Assembly (NCBI GenBank): GCA_964236495.1
Contig: CAXSBR010000003.1
Location: forward strand, 240,646 to 304,645
Direction of reading: 5' to 3'
DNA length: 64,000 nt
From: CAXSBR01 sp964236495
GTDB lineage: Bacteria > Actinomycetota > Actinomycetes > Mycobacteriales > Jatrophihabitantaceae
How positions within the stretch are numbered: position 1 is the first letter of the stretch; the number at the start of each line of letters is the position of its first letter. Made by a program: the position numbers and the translations under genes. Under the pieces are notes generated by a model, which did no database searches, was not told the DNA's origin, and saw only the letters and a program-made list of their open reading frames with translations. This document shows positions 57,390 through 64,000 of this stretch, in pieces.

Positions 57390-58465
57390 CCATCAGCGGC
57401 GTTGACGACACCAGCGCCGGTGGCACCGCGATGCTCGGGCAGCCGATATTCGACCATCTGCTTGCGCTCACCGACGAGCGAGGCCTGTTCGAGCACACCG
57501 ATCACCTCTCCCCGCGCCGCGAGCACGGTTACTGCGTGGACGACGTCGCTCGCGGGCTGGTCGTCGTCTGCCGCGAACCGCACGCGCCACCGGCCTTGAG
57601 ACGCTTGGAACGCCAGTACCTGCGCTTCACCCTCGATGCGCTGTCCACCGACGGCCGGTGCCGTAACCGGATGGACGCCGACGGACACTGGCGCGACCGT
57701 CCTGACGTCGGTGACTGGTGGGGCCGTGCGGTATGGGGCCTGGGCGTCGCTGCCGCGAACGGCATGTCGGCCGGTACCCGAACCTCGGCGCTGACCGGCT
57801 TCCGCGTCGCCGTGCAACAGCGCTCGCCCAACATCCGGTCCATGGCCTTCGCCGCTTTGGGCGCGGCGGAGGTTCTGCGCGTTCGTCCCGACGAGCTGGC
57901 CGCGCGTGCCCTGCTCAGCGACAGCGCGACCAGAATCACCTCGATCGGGCGGGCACCGCTGGCAGAATACGACTGGCCGTGGCCCGAGGAGCGGCTGGCC
58001 TACGGCAACGGCACCGTCGCCGAGGCCTTGATCGTCGCAGGCGTTGTCCTCGGTGACGCGCGCGCCCTGTCCTCGGGGCTGCACTGGCTGGAGTTCCTCG
58101 TCGACATCGAAACCCGCGACGGCCACCTGTCGGTGACGCCGGTGGGTGGCCGCGGTCCGGACGACTCCGGGCCCGGCTTCGACCAACAGCCGATCGAGGT
58201 GGCCAGCCTTGCCGACGCCTGCGCGAGCGCGTATGCCGCAACCGGCGATCCGCAGTGGCTGCGCGGCATCGAGCTGGCGTGGCGGTGGTTCGTCGGCGAC
58301 AACGACAGCGCCACAATCATGTTCGACCCCAGTACCGGCGGTGGGTACGACGGACTGCTCTCCAGCGGCAGAAACCTCAATCAGGGCGCTGAATCGACGT
58401 TGGCGATGCTGTCCACGGCCCAGCACGCGCGCCGAATGCGAGCTCAACTCGCCTCGATAGGGTAG
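57386..58465 (+). CDS. Alpha-toroid (six-hairpin-like) glycosidase-fold protein
   Basis: A 359 aa helical protein with repeated aromatic/acidic hairpins (HGYCVDDVARGLVVV, DVGDWWGRAVWGLGVAAANG, YDWPWPEERLAYGNGTVAEALIVAG, GFDQQPIEVASLADACASAYAATGDPQWL). This is the layout of (alpha/alpha)6 barrel glycosidases and isomerases such as N-acylglucosamine 2-epimerase or GH-like families. No catalytic pair can be assigned safely; the DD and DQQ motifs are candidates. GTG 57386 overlaps the preceding GT stop. Its fixed position between a GT4 and a GH130 gene suggests an enzyme acting on the same glycan. Confidence 0.78.
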   Translation: MTISGVDDTSAGGTAMLGQPIFDHLLALTDERGLFEHTDHLSPRREHGYCVDDVARGLVVVCREPHAPPALRRLERQYLRFTLDALSTDGRCRNRMDADGHWRDRPDVGDWWGRAVWGLGVAAANGMSAGTRTSALTGFRVAVQQRSPNIRSMAFAALGAAEVLRVRPDELAARALLSDSATRITSIGRAPLAEYDWPWPEERLAYGNGTVAEALIVAGVVLGDARALSSGLHWLEFLVDIETRDGHLSVTPVGGRGPDDSGPGFDQQPIEVASLADACASAYAATGDPQWLRGIELAWRWFVGDNDSATIMFDPSTGGGYDGLLSSGRNLNQGAESTLAMLSTAQHARRMRAQLASIG

Positions 58466-58475
58466 AACTGCCCGG

Positions 58476-59969
58476 GTGACTTCTGACGTGCGCGCCACCC
58501 GGACCCCCGCCGAGTTGGATCCTGATCCGGCGCGTGTGGTCGCCCAGCTTTTTCTGCCCGGCGAGGAACTGCCCCACCTGCACTCGCGATCCAGTCAGAT
58601 CGTGGCGCGGGTGCTCGCCCTGCCCGAGGACGAGATAGTCGAGCTGGCCCGAGGGCTGATCACCGACTTCAGCGCCCGCCACGCGGGCTACGAGGCCCTG
58701 CTGGAGCGGCACGCCAGCATCGTGTCCGCGCATGTCGACGAGAAGGTCGCACTCTCCCCGGAGCGGCGGATGGTGCTGGGCGCCACGTTCACCTCGGAGT
58801 ACGCGGTGGAAGGCGCCGCACTGTGCAATCCCAGCGCGGTGCTGCACCCGGACCAGAGCGACCTTCCCGCCGACGCCGCCAGAGTGGCCATCAGCTTGCG
58901 CGGAATCGGCGAGGGACACCGCTCGTCGATCGAGTTCTGTACTGCAGTGGTAGGCCCCGGACCGCAGTGGACGTTCGAACCACGGCCCCTGCCTGCGCGC
59001 GTCGGCGTCGCCTCTGCCGGCAGATGGCGCCGACGCCATTTCCGCACCGTGCTCGCCGACTACGGCCCCACCGACGAGATGACGCAAGCAGTGCTGCGCG
59101 AACTGCCCACGGAGTTCGGCAGCATGGACCTCGAGCACGCGCTCGCGCAGGTTCCTCGGGATCTGCTCATCCGTCCCGGCACCTCGGTGTCGGTCGATCG
59201 GCTGCGCACGCTCGTGGTGTCGGCCTACAACGTCGAGTTCGACGCCGACTCCGAACTCGGACAGCGCGTGCTCCTGCCGGTGATCGGCGAGGAGAACAAC
59301 GGCGTGGAGGACGCCCGCTTCACCCGCGTCGTCATTGACGACGACACCGTGGAGTACCGCGCGACCTACACCGCCTACGACGGTCACCGGATCACCCCGA
59401 GAATCCTGACCAGCACCGATCTGCTGTCCTTCAGCGCCCACCGCATTTCCGGCCTGGCGGCCCGCAACAAAGGCATGGCGCTGTTTCCCCGCAAGGTGGG
59501 CGACCTGTATCTGGCGCTGTGCCGCTCGGACGGGGAGAGCACGATGCTCGCAAGCTCCGAGGACGGCTACTCCTGGAGCCAGCCGGAGCTGTTGCAGCGC
59601 CCGCGCGCGGCGTGGGAGGTGCTGCAGGTCGGCAACTGCGGCCCACCGATCGAGACCGAGCGCGGCTGGTTGGTGCTCACCCACGGCGTCGGACCGATGC
59701 GCCGCTACAGCATGGGCGCGATCCTGCTCGACCTCGAGGACCCGGCAAAGGTGCTCGGCCACCTCGAGCGGCCGCTGATCAGTCCGGCGCCCGACGAGCG
59801 CGACGGATACGTGCCCAACGTCGTCTATTCCTGCGGCGGGCTGGTGCACGAGGGCCTGCTGTGGATTCCGGTGGGCATCGACGACGTCCGCATCGGCGTG
59901 GCCTACGTCGACCTGGCCGAGCTGCTCGATGCGCTCGTTGCGCCCGTTGCGCCCAGCACGGCGGCGTAG
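58476..59969 (+). CDS. GH130 family beta-mannoside phosphorylase-like protein
   Basis: A 497 aa five-bladed beta-propeller enzyme. GH130 members phosphorolyse beta-mannosides, giving alpha-mannose 1-phosphate, or hydrolyse them. Recognisable parts: GEENNGVEDARFTRVV (the conserved E-DAR motif with the general-acid Asp), ARNKGMALFPRKVGDLYLALCR, and RDGYVPNVVYSCGGLVHEGLLWIPVGIDD. The ~150 N-terminal residues form an extra domain present in the long GH130 subgroup. GTG 58476 is ten bases after the previous stop. Its last 67 bases overlap the 3' end of the convergent GT gene. Confidence 0.9.
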   Translation: MTSDVRATRTPAELDPDPARVVAQLFLPGEELPHLHSRSSQIVARVLALPEDEIVELARGLITDFSARHAGYEALLERHASIVSAHVDEKVALSPERRMVLGATFTSEYAVEGAALCNPSAVLHPDQSDLPADAARVAISLRGIGEGHRSSIEFCTAVVGPGPQWTFEPRPLPARVGVASAGRWRRRHFRTVLADYGPTDEMTQAVLRELPTEFGSMDLEHALAQVPRDLLIRPGTSVSVDRLRTLVVSAYNVEFDADSELGQRVLLPVIGEENNGVEDARFTRVVIDDDTVEYRATYTAYDGHRITPRILTSTDLLSFSAHRISGLAARNKGMALFPRKVGDLYLALCRSDGESTMLASSEDGYSWSQPELLQRPRAAWEVLQVGNCGPPIETERGWLVLTHGVGPMRRYSMGAILLDLEDPAKVLGHLERPLISPAPDERDGYVPNVVYSCGGLVHEGLLWIPVGIDDVRIGVAYVDLAELLDALVAPVAPSTAA

Positions 59970-60958
59970 GCGCGCAGGTAGTCCTCGACCATCCGGTCGA
60001 CGCCGAAGCGCTCGGCTGCCCTTGCATGGACCGCCGCCCGATCCAACGTGAGCACGTCGGCCACTGCGGCCACCGCTTCGTCCAGGCCGTCCACCAGCAG
60101 ACCGGTTACACCCTGGTCCACGACCTCGGCCATCGACCCGCGCCGGTAGGCGAGCACCGGCGTCCCACAGGCCATCGCCTCGACCACCGACAGTCCGAAC
60201 GGCTCATCGAAGTGGATCGGGTGCAGGAGTGCGCCTGCGTTGCCCAGCACATCGGCGCGCTGCTCAGGCCCGACGGAACCAAGAAAGGTGACGGCCTGGC
60301 CGTCGATATGCGGTTCGACGCGCTGGGCGAAGTACTGCTCGTCCTGCACGATGCCGCAGATGGTGAGACGCCGACCGGCTCGGCGGGCGATCTCGATGGC
60401 GTCGGCGGTGCCTTTGTCGGGATGGATGCGCCCGAACGCGACCAGGCCGTTCGTGCCGTGGCCGACCCTGTCTCGGTAGGGCAGCCGGTCCAGCTCGATG
60501 CCGTGGTAGATGGTGGCCAGGTACTCCAGCTCAGGAGCCCGGTCGGCGTCGGAGATGGCGACGAACGTCGAGGTCGACCGCTGATAGGCGGGCAGGATGC
60601 CGGCGCCAGAAAAGCCGTGCACCGTGGTGATCATCGGTGCGCGCGCCAGAGGCTCGAAGGTCAGCGGCAGCCAGTCCAGGTGGTTGTGGATCAGGTCGAA
60701 CTCGCCGGATCTGCCCAGCGCATGCGCTACGTGCAGCGCCTCCCAGATCCGCCCGTCCATGGCCGGGTCTTCGGCGTAACCGTGTGCTGCGACGCCGTCC
60801 AGGTCGGCCGTCGTCAGCGAGTCCAGGGTGGCGAACAGGGTGACGTCCACGCCCCGCGCAACTAGGCCCTCGGTGATCAGTCCGGCCACCGACTCCCACG
60901 GCCCGTAGTGCCGCGGCGGCGTGCGCCAGGCGATCGGGGCGAGCATGGCCACCCTCAC
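59903..60958 (-). CDS. Family 4 glycosyltransferase
   Basis: A 351 aa GT-B enzyme beginning MRVAMLAPIAWRTPPRHYGPWESVAGLITEGL. It has the acceptor-side HNHLDWLPL region, AFGRIHPDKGTADAI, and the donor motif E-x7-E in FDEPFGLSVVEAMACGTPVLAY. This subgroup is common in actinobacteria next to mannoside metabolism genes. GTG 60958 has AGGA upstream. It is convergent with the GH130 gene, and the coding regions overlap on opposite strands by 67 bases (59903-59969). The Ala/Thr/Ser tail of this protein and the VAPVAPSTAA tail of GH130 share that overlap, so one or both ends may be extended by loss of an earlier stop. Confidence 0.92.
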   Translation of the reverse strand: MRVAMLAPIAWRTPPRHYGPWESVAGLITEGLVARGVDVTLFATLDSLTTADLDGVAAHGYAEDPAMDGRIWEALHVAHALGRSGEFDLIHNHLDWLPLTFEPLARAPMITTVHGFSGAGILPAYQRSTSTFVAISDADRAPELEYLATIYHGIELDRLPYRDRVGHGTNGLVAFGRIHPDKGTADAIEIARRAGRRLTICGIVQDEQYFAQRVEPHIDGQAVTFLGSVGPEQRADVLGNAGALLHPIHFDEPFGLSVVEAMACGTPVLAYRRGSMAEVVDQGVTGLLVDGLDEAVAAVADVLTLDRAAVHARAAERFGVDRMVEDYLRAYAAVLGATGATSASSSSARST

Positions 60959-60992
60959 GGCGATTCCTGCACGTACCGGCGCCGCCGCCCGC

Positions 60993-63161
60993 TCAGCGGG
61001 CGGCGGGCGCGGTGGCAGTGGTGCCGCGACGTGGGGCCGGCGTAGCCAAGCCGGGCTCGGAGCCGGCCGGAACCACCGGTGACGGCTCGACGCGCAGCAC
61101 GCGGGCCAGCCCGGCCGGCAGATACCAGTTCCACCGGCCGAACAGGCTCACCAGGGCAGGCACCAGCAGTGCCCGCACCAGCGTTGCGTCGATCAGGATG
61201 CCCACACCCAGCGCGGTGCCCAGCACCTTGATGTCAGTGCCCGGTGACGATGCCAGTGCGGCGAAGGAGAAAAACAGGATCAACGCGGCGGAGGTGACCA
61301 GCCGGCCCGTGCGGCCCAGGCCGGTCACGACTGCCTGGGCCGTGGAACCGGTGTCGTCGTACTCCTCGCGCATGCGCACCAGGATGAACACCTCGTAGTC
61401 CATCGACAGTCCGAACAGGAATGCGAAGATGATCACCGGTAACCAGAAGGTGATCGCGCCGGTGGCCGACACCCCGAAAAGGGCGTTGGAGCCGTGGCCG
61501 TGCTGCCAGAAGAACACCACCGCGCCGAACACCGCTCCCAGCGACACCAGGTTGAGCAGCACCGCCTTGATGGGTAGCAGCAGCGAACGGAAGGTGCGCA
61601 CCAGCAGCACGAACGTGATCAGCGCGATGATCAGCAGCACGTACGGGAAGTTGTGGTAGACGGCGCTGAAGTAGTCCTGCACGACTGCACCTGGACCAGC
61701 CACGCCGACTGCGCCGCCGGTCGCCTGCTTGACCGCGCTGCGCACGCTGTCCACGACGCCGTTGCTGGTGCTGTCGACGGTCTCGTGAACGGGTAGAACG
61801 TCGACGACGACCTGCCCGGCCTTGCGTCCGCCGACCACCGCGGTACGCACACCAGGCACCGCCTTGGCCGCCTTCACCGCAGCCGTCGCCTGGCTCTCAG
61901 GCACCAGCACCTCGATGGGCGTGAGTACGCCGCTCTCGACTCCGCCGGTGCGAAGTTGTTGGAGCACCGTGAATGCAGGGCCGCTGCGGGCCAGCGAACT
62001 GGTGCCTGACTGACCGATCTTCAGGCCGGCAACCGGGGCGATGATGAGCGCCAGCGCCAGTGTCGCCAGTCCCGCGGCGATCCAGCGCCGACGCACGATG
62101 AGCCGGGCCCACGCCGACCAGCCGCGCGCGGCGACGTCGTCGTGGCGGATGCGCGGCCAGTCGACGCGCGGGCCGATCTTGGACAGCAGCGCGGGCAGCA
62201 GCGTGAGCACCACCGCGACGCTGACCAGCGGAATGAGCATGCCGCCCAGACCCATGCTGCGCAGGAACGGCACCGGCACGACGACCAGGGCGAGCAGGCT
62301 GATCGCCACGGTGACGCCCGAGGCAAGCACTGCATGCCCCGCCGTCTGCACCGCCCGTACCACCGCATCGTCGTTGCTCAACCCGTGCGCGCGCTCCTCA
62401 CGCCAGCGCGAGACCAGCAGCAAGGAGTAGTCGATGGCCACGCCCAGGCCGACCAGGGCAATCAGGAACTGCACGACGAAGCTGACGTCGGTGAGGTAGG
62501 TCAGCCCGAGCACCAGCAGGAACGTCGTCAAGATCGAGACTGCGGCGATGACCAGTGGAACGAACGCCAGGAACGAGGCAAACACGAATGCGAGAACGGC
62601 CAGCGCTCCCAGCGCGCCGAACAGGGTCTCCACCAGGACGCTGGGACCGCCGGAGTTGCCGCCCTGCGACAGCAGCGCGTAGGACGTGACGCCGGCCTGC
62701 AGGTTCGCCGATTTCGCTGCGGCCTGCAGAACTGGTGTGAGCGAGGCCTCGATGCCGGGGCCGAACCCCTTGGGTGCCGGGCCCTGCACCAACGCGAAGG
62801 TGCTTCGGCCGTCACTGGTGATGAACTGCTGGTCGCCGGTGGAGGCCAGGTCGACCACGCGCAGCTGCGGCAGCCTCGTGCGCACGGTGTTGAACACCTT
62901 GGCGACGTCGGCGGCGTGTTGCTGCACCGTCGATCCGGCGGGAACCGTGAGCACGGGCACCAGCGTGTCGTCGCTGCTGGCGCCGAACGTCGCGATCAGC
63001 TTCTGCTCGGCTTGATAGCCCGGCTGACCGGGCAGCGAGAAGTCGAAGTTGAGCCGTCCCGATGCCGGGCCGGCCGCCGCGCCGCCGGCTATCAGTAGCA
63101 CCAGCCAGGTGATGCCCACCCAGAGACGGTGCTTGAGAACCAGCCGCGCTAGACGTTCCAT
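60993..63161 (-). CDS. MMPL family RND-type membrane transporter
   Basis: A 722 aa exporter with two repeats of one plus five membrane helices and two large outer loops (about 35-170 and 385-500). The MMPL signature is seen in FLIALVGLGVAIDYSLLLVSRWREER (repeat 1, proton-relay Asp) and FAFLFGLSMDYEVFILVRMREEY (repeat 2, LSMDYE). Members move lipids, glycolipids or drugs across the actinobacterial envelope. The ~30-residue C-terminal tail is Pro/Thr/Ala-rich. ATG 63161. It lies 34 bases upstream of the glycosyltransferase gene on the same strand, so a glycolipid substrate is possible. Confidence 0.94.
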   Translation of the reverse strand: MERLARLVLKHRLWVGITWLVLLIAGGAAAGPASGRLNFDFSLPGQPGYQAEQKLIATFGASSDDTLVPVLTVPAGSTVQQHAADVAKVFNTVRTRLPQLRVVDLASTGDQQFITSDGRSTFALVQGPAPKGFGPGIEASLTPVLQAAAKSANLQAGVTSYALLSQGGNSGGPSVLVETLFGALGALAVLAFVFASFLAFVPLVIAAVSILTTFLLVLGLTYLTDVSFVVQFLIALVGLGVAIDYSLLLVSRWREERAHGLSNDDAVVRAVQTAGHAVLASGVTVAISLLALVVVPVPFLRSMGLGGMLIPLVSVAVVLTLLPALLSKIGPRVDWPRIRHDDVAARGWSAWARLIVRRRWIAAGLATLALALIIAPVAGLKIGQSGTSSLARSGPAFTVLQQLRTGGVESGVLTPIEVLVPESQATAAVKAAKAVPGVRTAVVGGRKAGQVVVDVLPVHETVDSTSNGVVDSVRSAVKQATGGAVGVAGPGAVVQDYFSAVYHNFPYVLLIIALITFVLLVRTFRSLLLPIKAVLLNLVSLGAVFGAVVFFWQHGHGSNALFGVSATGAITFWLPVIIFAFLFGLSMDYEVFILVRMREEYDDTGSTAQAVVTGLGRTGRLVTSAALILFFSFAALASSPGTDIKVLGTALGVGILIDATLVRALLVPALVSLFGRWNWYLPAGLARVLRVEPSPVVPAGSEPGLATPAPRRGTTATAPAAR

Positions 63162-63330
63162 AGCGCAGACAGTAGTGGCGTGGACCGCCGCCCCGATTCG
63201 CGATTGTTCATCGCCAGGTTCACGCGAGGCTTCGACGTGCTGCCAGGACCCGCTAGTGCTGCCAACGCGGCCGTTGCCAACGCGGCCAGTGCCATTGCGT
63301 TCAGTGCCAACGCTGTCAGCGCCGATGCCG

Positions 63331-63394
63331 CCGATGCGGCCGGTGCGGCCGGTGCGGCCGATGCGGCCGGTGCGGCCGGTGCGGCCGGTGCGGT
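63331..63394 (+). repeat. 9-bp GC-rich tandem repeat
   Basis: About seven units of GGTGCGGCC or GATGCGGCC in a row, with more degenerate GCC/GCG-rich units upstream from ~63255. It is a microsatellite-like array, not CRISPR: unit length is nine with no spacers. Confidence 0.85.
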
Positions 63395-63508
63395 CTTGTC
63401 TCTAGGCAGTCCGGCATCTTGCCACTGCGTGGAGAGACACCGGCTCTCCGAGAAATCCTTTCAGGCGGTCCGGCAGCCATCAAACTTCAATGTGTCGTTG
63501 TTGCGGTA

Positions 63509-63537
63509 TTGCATTTATCGCACACGTGTTCTACAGT
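63509..63537 (+). promoter_or_regulatory. Promoter of the 13E12-type gene, probably leaderless
   Basis: TTGCAT (63509-63514), 17-base spacer, TACAGT (63532-63537), then six bases to ATG 63544. No ribosome site precedes the ATG. Confidence 0.6.
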
Positions 63538-63543
63538 TGAGCC

Positions 63544-64000
63544 ATGTCAGCGGTCACGACTCCCAGCCTTGTGGAGCGGTGGCTCGCGCTGCACATCGAG
63601 CTGCAGGAAGCGTCACTCACGGATCGGTGCGGCGTCGACGTGGTCGAGGCGCCGTCGTGCTTGCTTGTTGTCGGTGGTCGTGACTCGGTGGCCGCCGGCA
63701 GTCAGGCACCGGCAGAGTTGCTCCGCGTGCTGGCTGACACGCCGCCCGGCCAGTGGACTGACGCGCAATGCGCGGCTCTGCGGGGCCTCGATCCCGGCGG
63801 TCTGTCGCAGCGGGAGCTGCTGGCTTACGTGGAGGTTGTGGAACGGTTTAAGGCGCATCTGGACGCGGTACAGGTACGGGCTCTCGCAGCACTGGATCGG
63901 CGGGACACCTCGGGGATGCAGGCGGTGCGGGAGGATGTGGCGTGTGTGCTGCGGATCCCGCCGCTGGCCGCGGCGGGCCGGCTCGCCCAAGCCCGCATCC
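63544..64000 (+). CDS. 13E12 repeat / DUF222 HNH endonuclease family protein, cut by window end
   Basis: The first 152 codons of a protein beginning MSAVTTPSLVERWLALHIEL. The stretch LSQRELLAYVEVVERFKAHLDAVQVRALAALDRRDTSG and EDVACVLRIPPLAAAGRLAQARI is the DUF222 (13E12 repeat) domain found in many actinobacterial genomes in several copies, usually with a C-terminal HNH nuclease domain that would lie beyond base 64000. Function unproven; the family is thought to be mobile or selfish in distribution. It starts in an A/T-rich island with its own promoter and directly after tandem repeats, as expected for a transferred gene. Confidence 0.88.
   Translation, partial: MSAVTTPSLVERWLALHIELQEASLTDRCGVDVVEAPSCLLVVGGRDSVAAGSQAPAELLRVLADTPPGQWTDAQCAALRGLDPGGLSQRELLAYVEVVERFKAHLDAVQVRALAALDRRDTSGMQAVREDVACVLRIPPLAAAGRLAQARI

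Larger units (their letters stand above)
63162..63543. other. 382-base interval with repeats and a promoter
   Basis: No credible gene. An open frame from 63180 to 63683 is Ala/Asn/Asp monotony created by the 9-bp repeats, followed by antisense-like sequence, and overlaps the next gene. The final ~80 bases (63470-63543) are strikingly A/T-rich compared with the rest of the window and carry the promoter for the gene at 63544. Confidence 0.6.

Noticed and set aside
57075..58498. Long minus-strand frames opposite the GT and toroid genes
   Set aside because: No motifs, antisense to well-supported coding regions with correct codon bias.
63331..63394. Possible CRISPR or origin iterons
   Set aside because: Nine-base units directly adjacent without spacers; no replication gene nearby.
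63180..63683. Ala/Asn/Asp-rich 167-aa open frame
   Set aside because: Produced by 9-bp repeats and overlapping the start of the 13E12 gene in another frame; no ribosome site.

Overview
The window is from a high-GC Gram-positive bacterium, an actinomycete (Actinomycetota). The strongest evidence is the minus-strand gene order ctaD - clpS - DUF2017 - mec - cysO - cysM ... rhomboid - murI - metallo-beta-lactamase - rph - rdgB (15.2 kb down to 2.2 kb). This matches the order known from Mycobacterium tuberculosis (Rv1331 to Rv1341), followed here by folC and its DUF4233 partner. GTG starts, ATGA/GTGA overlaps and G/C third codon positions fit throughout. No rRNA, tRNA, CRISPR array, insertion sequence or phage was found. 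Species cannot be fixed from sequence alone; a non-mycobacterial soil or plant-associated actinomycete is my inference.

Layout. 0-15.2 kb: conserved housekeeping block (folate, nucleotide-pool cleaning, tRNA 3' processing, peptidoglycan D-glutamate, O-phosphoserine cysteine synthesis, ClpS, cytochrome oxidase subunit I), interrupted at 6.2-10.2 kb by an NfeD-like/SPFH pair, a membrane molybdopterin oxidoreductase and a GAF-ANTAR regulator. 15.4-31.9 kb: accessory redox, stress and repair genes: an iron-sulfur (6-4) photolyase-type protein, YceI with a divergent MarR, three aldo/keto reductases, a quinone reductase-like MDR, a Nudix hydrolase, an Old Yellow Enzyme, a ChaB-like protein, a luciferase-like monooxygenase, an SOS-boxed DinB polymerase, and two MFS transporters around a second MarR. 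31.9-37.6 kb: lipoprotein, Kup potassium transporter, sarcosine oxidase-like flavoenzyme, GNAT, Rossmann-fold protein.

39.3-52.0 kb is a sugar or sugar-acid utilisation locus. It has a GH4 glycosidase with a [2Fe-2S] sugar-acid dehydratase; a CUT1 ABC importer without ATPase; a D-2-hydroxyacid dehydrogenase; a DeoR repressor; a tandemly duplicated pair of small protein plus NodB-like protein; and a PfkB kinase, SIS protein and tautomerase-like protein. A shared 17-bp motif (15/17 identical) lies in two of its promoters and ties the parts into one probable DeoR regulon. The NodB-like/partner pair, with an altered catalytic motif and one copy frameshifted, is the best candidate here for an undescribed system.

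52.2-64 kb: a decayed nuclease-like gene, a GlsB/YeaQ protein, an orphan LuxR response regulator with tandem CCCCTAGGGG sites followed by a Ser/Thr kinase, a GT4 / alpha-toroid / GH130 / GT4 carbohydrate cluster, an MMPL exporter, and the start of a 13E12-type HNH protein cut by the window end. A theme across the window is a -10 hexamer (TAnnnT) placed 6-7 nt before the start codon, which suggests widespread leaderless transcripts. Another is short-period GC-rich repeats inserted into otherwise conserved enzymes.
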